Assembly: GCA_033961575.1 (NCBI GenBank)
Contig: CM066732.1
Location: 96,711,187 to 96,775,186, forward strand
Length of the DNA stretch: 64,000 nucleotides
Origin: Aselliscus stoliczkanus
Taxonomy: Eukaryota; Chordata; Mammalia; Chiroptera; Hipposideridae
Direction: 5' to 3'
The number at the start of each line of letters is the position of its first letter. The first letter of the stretch is position 1. Of this stretch, positions 63,961-64,000 are shown piece after piece. The notes beneath the pieces are model-generated. The model was not told the origin of the DNA. It was given only the letters and a program-made list of their open reading frames with translations, and did no database searches. The position numbers were made by a program, and so were the translations under genes.

Positions 63961-64000
63961 GCTATTTATTATCTCTTTTTCTTCCTTGTAACCTTTTCTT

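Overview
This is a stretch of mammalian nuclear DNA, almost certainly from a bat. Spliced genes with GT-AG introns, MIR, L2, L1 and MaLR relics and a MER20 copy show a eutherian mammal. Bat origin is inferred from the long tRNA-derived SINEs at 20.5, 34.0 and 39.7 kb, which resemble the chiropteran VES family, and from a swarm of related shorter SINEs. I cannot name the family or species.

Three protein genes were recovered, all on the minus strand, by joining exons in frame. Right to left, in transcription order, they are: the 3' two-thirds of VPS39 (15 exons, 555 residues, 63.24 to 46.81 kb, 3'UTR to about 44.79 kb); a complete PLA2G4F (20 exons, 849 codons, 42.97 to 27.74 kb); and the 5' five exons of PLA2G4D (5.79 kb to the left edge). 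This matches the PLA2G4D-PLA2G4F-VPS39 order at human 15q15. PLA2G4D and PLA2G4F are tandem paralogues of the Ca2+-dependent cytosolic phospholipase A2 family and share exon sizes and phases in the C2 region. VPS39 is an unrelated housekeeping subunit of the HOPS tether for late endosomes and lysosomes.

Layout: 0-5.8 kb PLA2G4D start; 5.8-27.7 kb gene-poor, repeat-rich interval holding L1 fragments, two DNA-transposon relics, a young-looking mariner-type MITE, about 15 SINEs and a degenerate copy of the PLA2G4D upstream region (19.4-19.8 kb); 27.7-43.0 kb PLA2G4F, whose intron 2 is about 84% one CT/GA microsatellite; 43.0-44.8 kb short intergenic gap; 44.8-64 kb VPS39 3' half.

No bacterial-type system, CRISPR array, intact viral gene, rRNA gene or functional tRNA gene was seen. 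The items most worth following up are the 822-bp CT/GA tract, the duplicated PLA2G4D promoter/exon 1 relic, the head-only short SINE family with a palindromic anticodon arm, and several nested or dimeric insertions.
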